DNA of 64,000 nucleotides, from positions 5,227,001 through 5,291,000 of the forward strand of contig NZ_CP162553.1 in the NCBI RefSeq assembly GCF_040939785.1, in the 5' to 3' direction. Source of the DNA: Bradyrhizobium lupini. GTDB taxonomy: Bacteria > Pseudomonadota > Alphaproteobacteria > Rhizobiales > Xanthobacteraceae. The notes under the pieces are model-generated. The model saw only the letters and a program-made list of their open reading frames with translations. It did no database searches and was not told the DNA's origin. The number at the start of each line of letters is the position of its first letter. Within the stretch, counting starts at the first letter, position 1. Position numbers and translations under genes: made by a program. Of this stretch, positions 61,046 through 64,000 are shown in pieces.

Positions 61046-62365
61046 ATGAGCGGTGGCATGACACGGGACTGGAACGCGCTGCCGTCGGCCAACTCGCTGT
61101 GGGCCGCCACGGCCGAGCCGGCGCGCGAGTTTCCGGTCGTGTCAGGCGAGCACCAGGCGGATGTGGTGATCATCGGTGCGGGCTACACGGGCCTGTCTGC
61201 TGCGCACCACATCGCCAAAAGCGGTTTGTCGCCGATCGTACTTGAGGCCAACCGCCCGGGCTGGGGCGCGAGTGGACGCAATGGCGGCGTGATCACCGCA
61301 AAGTTCCGCCTCTCGTTCCGCGAGATCGACGCCGTGCACGGCCGCGCCATGGCGCAGCGCATGTACGGGATCGCGCATGAATCCACTGATATCGTCGAGG
61401 AGCTGGTCTCCGAATTTGGCATCACCAGTGCCGCGTTGACGCGCACCGGCCAGGTCAAGGCCGCTCACAACGAGACGACCCTGAAGGCCGCGATCGACGA
61501 GGCCAACTGGATGAAGCGCGAGATGGGGGATGCGGAGGTCCGCATCCTCGACAAGGGGCAAGTGCGCGACGAGACTGGCTCCGACATCTTCGTCGGCGGC
61601 GTGCTCAATCCCGGCTCCGGCGGCATCCATCCGCTGAATTATCTGCGCGGCCTTGCCGATGGCGTGGCGCGCCGCGGCATCCCGATTTTCCAGGAGTCGC
61701 CGGTCGTAAGGCTCCGCCGCGACAACAGCGGCATCGTCGCTGAAACGCCGCAAGGCGCAGTGCGGGCAAAGCAGGCGATCATCGCCACCAACAGCTATTC
61801 CGACCTCACCGGCGCGACGACGAACATGCAGCGCACGCTGATCCCGTTCCGAAGCGCCATCATCGCGACCGACAGGCTGCCGCGCAACCTCGCGGGAAGC
61901 CTGATGCCGACCGGGCGCACCTACACCGAGACCAAGCGCATGATGCGCTGGTTCCGCATGGTCGACAATCGTGTGATTTTTGGCGGCCGCGGCGCGTTCG
62001 GCAAGCAGGATTCGGAAACCGCTTTCGACGCGCTGCGCAAGGCGATGGTCGGAATCTTTCCCGACCTTGCCGACGTCCCGCTCGCCTACAAATGGTCGGG
62101 CCTGGTCGGGATGACGTTGGACTCCGTGCCGCATATCGGCCGGCTCGACGACCGCACGCTGTTCTCGATGGGCTACAACGGCGCGGGCGTGGCGATGTCG
62201 AGCCTGATGGGCCGCTATCTCGCCGCTTTCGTGCGCGGCGAGACGCCAGAGGTCGGGCTGCTCGACGCGAGGCGATTGAAAGCCATCCCGTTCTATCCGT
62301 TGCGCGAGCCCGCCGTGCGCATGGTCGCGGGCTGGTACCAGTTTCTCGATGCGATCGGACAGTGA
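61046..62365 (+). CDS. FAD-dependent amine/amino-acid oxidoreductase (DAO family, PuuB-like)
   Basis: 439 residues. FAD-binding motif ADVVIIGAGYTGLSAAHHIAKSG (about residues 38-60), ATG-type ASGRNGGVITAKFRLSF, then GGVLNPGSGGIHPLNYLRGLA and the C-terminal YKWSGLVGMTLDSVPHIGRLDD and GYNGAGVAMSSLMGRYLA. These are shared with gamma-glutamylputrescine oxidase PuuB and related oxidases. It oxidises a secondary or primary amine with FAD. Three bases after the HAD gene and upstream of the receptor, so it is part of the operon. Confidence 0.88.
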   Translation: MSGGMTRDWNALPSANSLWAATAEPAREFPVVSGEHQADVVIIGAGYTGLSAAHHIAKSGLSPIVLEANRPGWGASGRNGGVITAKFRLSFREIDAVHGRAMAQRMYGIAHESTDIVEELVSEFGITSAALTRTGQVKAAHNETTLKAAIDEANWMKREMGDAEVRILDKGQVRDETGSDIFVGGVLNPGSGGIHPLNYLRGLADGVARRGIPIFQESPVVRLRRDNSGIVAETPQGAVRAKQAIIATNSYSDLTGATTNMQRTLIPFRSAIIATDRLPRNLAGSLMPTGRTYTETKRMMRWFRMVDNRVIFGGRGAFGKQDSETAFDALRKAMVGIFPDLADVPLAYKWSGLVGMTLDSVPHIGRLDDRTLFSMGYNGAGVAMSSLMGRYLAAFVRGETPEVGLLDARRLKAIPFYPLREPAVRMVAGWYQFLDAIGQ

Positions 62366-62393
62366 CATTTAATTAGTGACAGAGGAGGCGAGG

Positions 62394-63452
62394 ATGACGA
62401 CGAAACGAGATTTTCGATTTGGCTACGCTTTGTTGGGCGGATCGCTCGGAATGTTCGCAACAACCGGCATCGCCGCCGCTGCCGAACAGATCACCTTCGT
62501 CTCGCAAGGCGGCGCCTACCAGCAGGCGCAGACGGTGGCGATTCTCGATCCCACGGCAAAGAAGCTCGGCATCACCGTCAACCAGGACTCCATTCCCGAT
62601 GCCTGGCCCGCAATCAAGACGCAAGTCGGCAGCGGCAAGCCGATCTGGGATGTCGTCGATACTCCGACCGGCAACTGCCTGCGTGGCGGCGAGCAGGGGC
62701 TGATCGAGAAGCTCGACTTCTCGAAGATCCCGAATGGCGCCGCGATGCCGGAGTCCTATCGCAGCCCCTATTCGGTTTCCTACGAGTTCTATTCCAGCGT
62801 ACTGGCCTACAGCCAGAAGACGTTTCCGAAGGACGCGCCGAACAGCTGGGCCGATTTCTGGGACGTCAAGAAATTTCCCGGGCGCCGCGCACTGCGTAAC
62901 CACCCGTTCGCGACGCTCGAGGCGGCCCTGATGGCCGACGGCGTCGCGCCCGACAAGCTCTATCCGCTCGACGTCGAGCGCGCCTTCAAGAAGCTGGAAG
63001 AGATCAAGCCGCACATCACGGTGTGGTGGACCTCCGGTGCGCAGTCGGCACAGCTTCTCAATGACGGCGAGGTCGACATGGAGATGGCCTGGAACGGCCG
63101 CGTCAGCGCAGTCGCGAAGGAAGGCGCCAAGGTTGCCTTCACCTACAACCAGGGCGTTTTGCAGAGCACCTCGCTCTGCATTCTCAAGGGCGCGCCAGAT
63201 CTCGAGACGGCCGTCAAATTCCTCAACGAGGCCGTCGATCCCGTGCACCAGGCCAATCTGCCGCTCAATATCGATTACGGCCCGGGCAATCCCAAGGCGT
63301 TCGATACCGGCGTGATCAAGCCGGAGCGCGCCGCGCAATTGCCAAGCGAGCCGGCCAATGCGGCCAAGCAGGCCCTGATGTCCTACGCCTGGTGGTCCTC
63401 GCCGGCGGGCGAAGCCACCGAGAAGCGTTGGGCGTCGTTCATGCAGAAGTAG
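62394..63452 (+). CDS. Polyamine-type ABC transporter substrate-binding protein (PotD/SBP_bac_8-like)
   Basis: 352 residues from MTTKRDF, preceded by GAGGAGGCGAGG. A signal peptide ends near GIAAAA. The fold is the extracellular solute-binding type used for polyamines and related amines: ITFVSQGGAYQQAQTVAIL, GKPIWDVVDTPTGNCLRGGEQGLIEKLDFSKIP, NSWADFWDVKKFPGRRALR and DVDMEMAWNGRVSA are characteristic regions. The ligand is likely an amine or opine-like compound, given the oxidase next to it. The permease starts 19 bases after its stop. Confidence 0.88.
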   Translation: MTTKRDFRFGYALLGGSLGMFATTGIAAAAEQITFVSQGGAYQQAQTVAILDPTAKKLGITVNQDSIPDAWPAIKTQVGSGKPIWDVVDTPTGNCLRGGEQGLIEKLDFSKIPNGAAMPESYRSPYSVSYEFYSSVLAYSQKTFPKDAPNSWADFWDVKKFPGRRALRNHPFATLEAALMADGVAPDKLYPLDVERAFKKLEEIKPHITVWWTSGAQSAQLLNDGEVDMEMAWNGRVSAVAKEGAKVAFTYNQGVLQSTSLCILKGAPDLETAVKFLNEAVDPVHQANLPLNIDYGPGNPKAFDTGVIKPERAAQLPSEPANAAKQALMSYAWWSSPAGEATEKRWASFMQK

Positions 63453-63471
63453 GCGAAGCGAGGCCGCGTCG

Positions 63472-64000
63472 ATGACATCCGTGCCGGATCCCTCCCAAAA
63501 GCATCAGCGTCGCGAACACGGCCTGATGCTGGCATTGGTGTCGCCGGCGCTGCTGGTGATCTTGGCTCTGATCGTGCTGCCGGTCGGCTGGCTCGCCTGG
63601 CAGTCGATCTACCATGACGGCTTCACGCTGGAGAATTATCGCCGCGTCTTCACCGAAGACATCTACTGGCGCAGCTTTGCGCTGACCTTCGAGATCAGCC
63701 TCGTGGTCACGGGAATCGCGCTGCTGCTTGGCTATCCCGTGGCCTACCTCGCCAACTCGGTGCCGAAAGGATGGAGCATTCTCATCCTGTCGCTGGTCGT
63801 GCTGCCGTTCTGGACCAGTGTGCTGGTGCGCGCTTATGCCTGGCTGGCGCTGCTCCAGCGCACCGGTGTGATCAACCAGCTTTTGCGTTATCTCGAGGTG
63901 ACGAGCGAACCGCTCGCGCTGGTGCACAACACCTTCGGCACGGTGGTTGCGACGGTACACATCCTCTTGCCGTTCATGGTGCTGCCGCTCTACGCCACCA
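63472..64000 (+). CDS. ABC transporter permease (PotB-like), 3' end outside window
   Basis: The first ~176 residues of a binding-protein-dependent permease. A cytoplasmic N-terminus leads into LMLALVSPALLVILALIVLPVGWLAW (helix 1). SIYHDGFTLENYRRVFTEDIYWRSF is the usual PotB loop, then further helices follow (FEISLVVTGIALLLGYPVAYL; ILILSLVVLPFWTSVLVRAYAW). The conserved EAA-like loop lies beyond the window. It completes the polyamine-type transporter together with the receptor and the frameshifted ATPase. Confidence 0.9.
   Translation, partial: MTSVPDPSQKHQRREHGLMLALVSPALLVILALIVLPVGWLAWQSIYHDGFTLENYRRVFTEDIYWRSFALTFEISLVVTGIALLLGYPVAYLANSVPKGWSILILSLVVLPFWTSVLVRAYAWLALLQRTGVINQLLRYLEVTSEPLALVHNTFGTVVATVHILLPFMVLPLYAT

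Noticed and set aside
1..64000. CRISPR arrays, rRNA genes, prophage or insertion-sequence transposases
   Set aside because: No regularly spaced direct repeats, rRNA sequence, capsid, integrase or transposase motifs were found on either strand.

Overview
The window is GC-rich chromosomal DNA from an alphaproteobacterium. It looks most like Bradyrhizobium or a close relative. This is inferred from PmtA-type phospholipid methylation, a Porin_2-type porin, a HupN-like nickel permease, bacterial Ku, many TRAP and ABC uptake systems, and several palindromic intergenic repeat families that I recognise as typical of that group. No phage, plasmid, insertion sequence, integrase, CRISPR array or rRNA was seen.

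Layout. 0-5 kb: 3' end of mnmA, a PmtA-like methyltransferase, a tRNA with anticodon CAU, and a ku-DUF72 pair. 4.8-5.45 kb: copy 1 of a ~630 bp structured repeat. 5.5-11.5 kb: a catabolic locus with an SMP-30 lactonase and GntR regulator, divergent from a TRAP transporter, an AroQ paralogue and an unknown protein. 11.8-14 kb: small proteins and DUF3750. 14-19 kb: an Mfd paralogue convergent with a manganese catalase-DUF892 fusion. 19-25.4 kb: glgX, treZ, an SDR and a YciF-like gene, three of them with broken frames. 26.5-36.6 kb: two orphan solute-binding proteins, then a tight LLM-CMD-AhpD-like gene set running into a complete Liv-type ABC transporter. 36.8-43.2 kb: nickel permease, HerA-like ATPase, PanE-like reductase, a degenerate alpha/beta hydrolase and a MarR regulator. 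43.4-46.7 kb: a candidate sRNA, a porin, repeat copy 2 and a truncated dienelactone hydrolase. 46.7-48.9 kb: housekeeping-like genes. 49-56.8 kb: a hexuronate/aldonate locus (uxuB, GntR regulator, TRAP transporter, zinc dehydrogenase, uxuA). 57-64 kb: a lipase, then a LysR regulator divergent from a polyamine-type ABC operon with a HAD hydrolase and an amine/amino-acid oxidase.

How the genes work together. The dominant theme is uptake plus first catabolic steps under local regulators. The 49-56.8 kb locus fits import of a sugar acid, oxidation or reduction to fructuronate and mannonate, and dehydration to 2-keto-3-deoxygluconate. A GntR-type operator sits between uxuB and its regulator. The 5.5-11.5 kb locus has the same logic but its substrate is unknown.

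A main caution is that five genes (glgX, treZ, yciF-like, uxuA, the polyamine ABC ATPase) carry a single-base indel or one stop codon in otherwise well-preserved reading frames, and a sixth (DUF3750) has a suspicious start. Four of the five are indels, two of them in A runs, so sequencing error and recent pseudogenisation both need to be considered.
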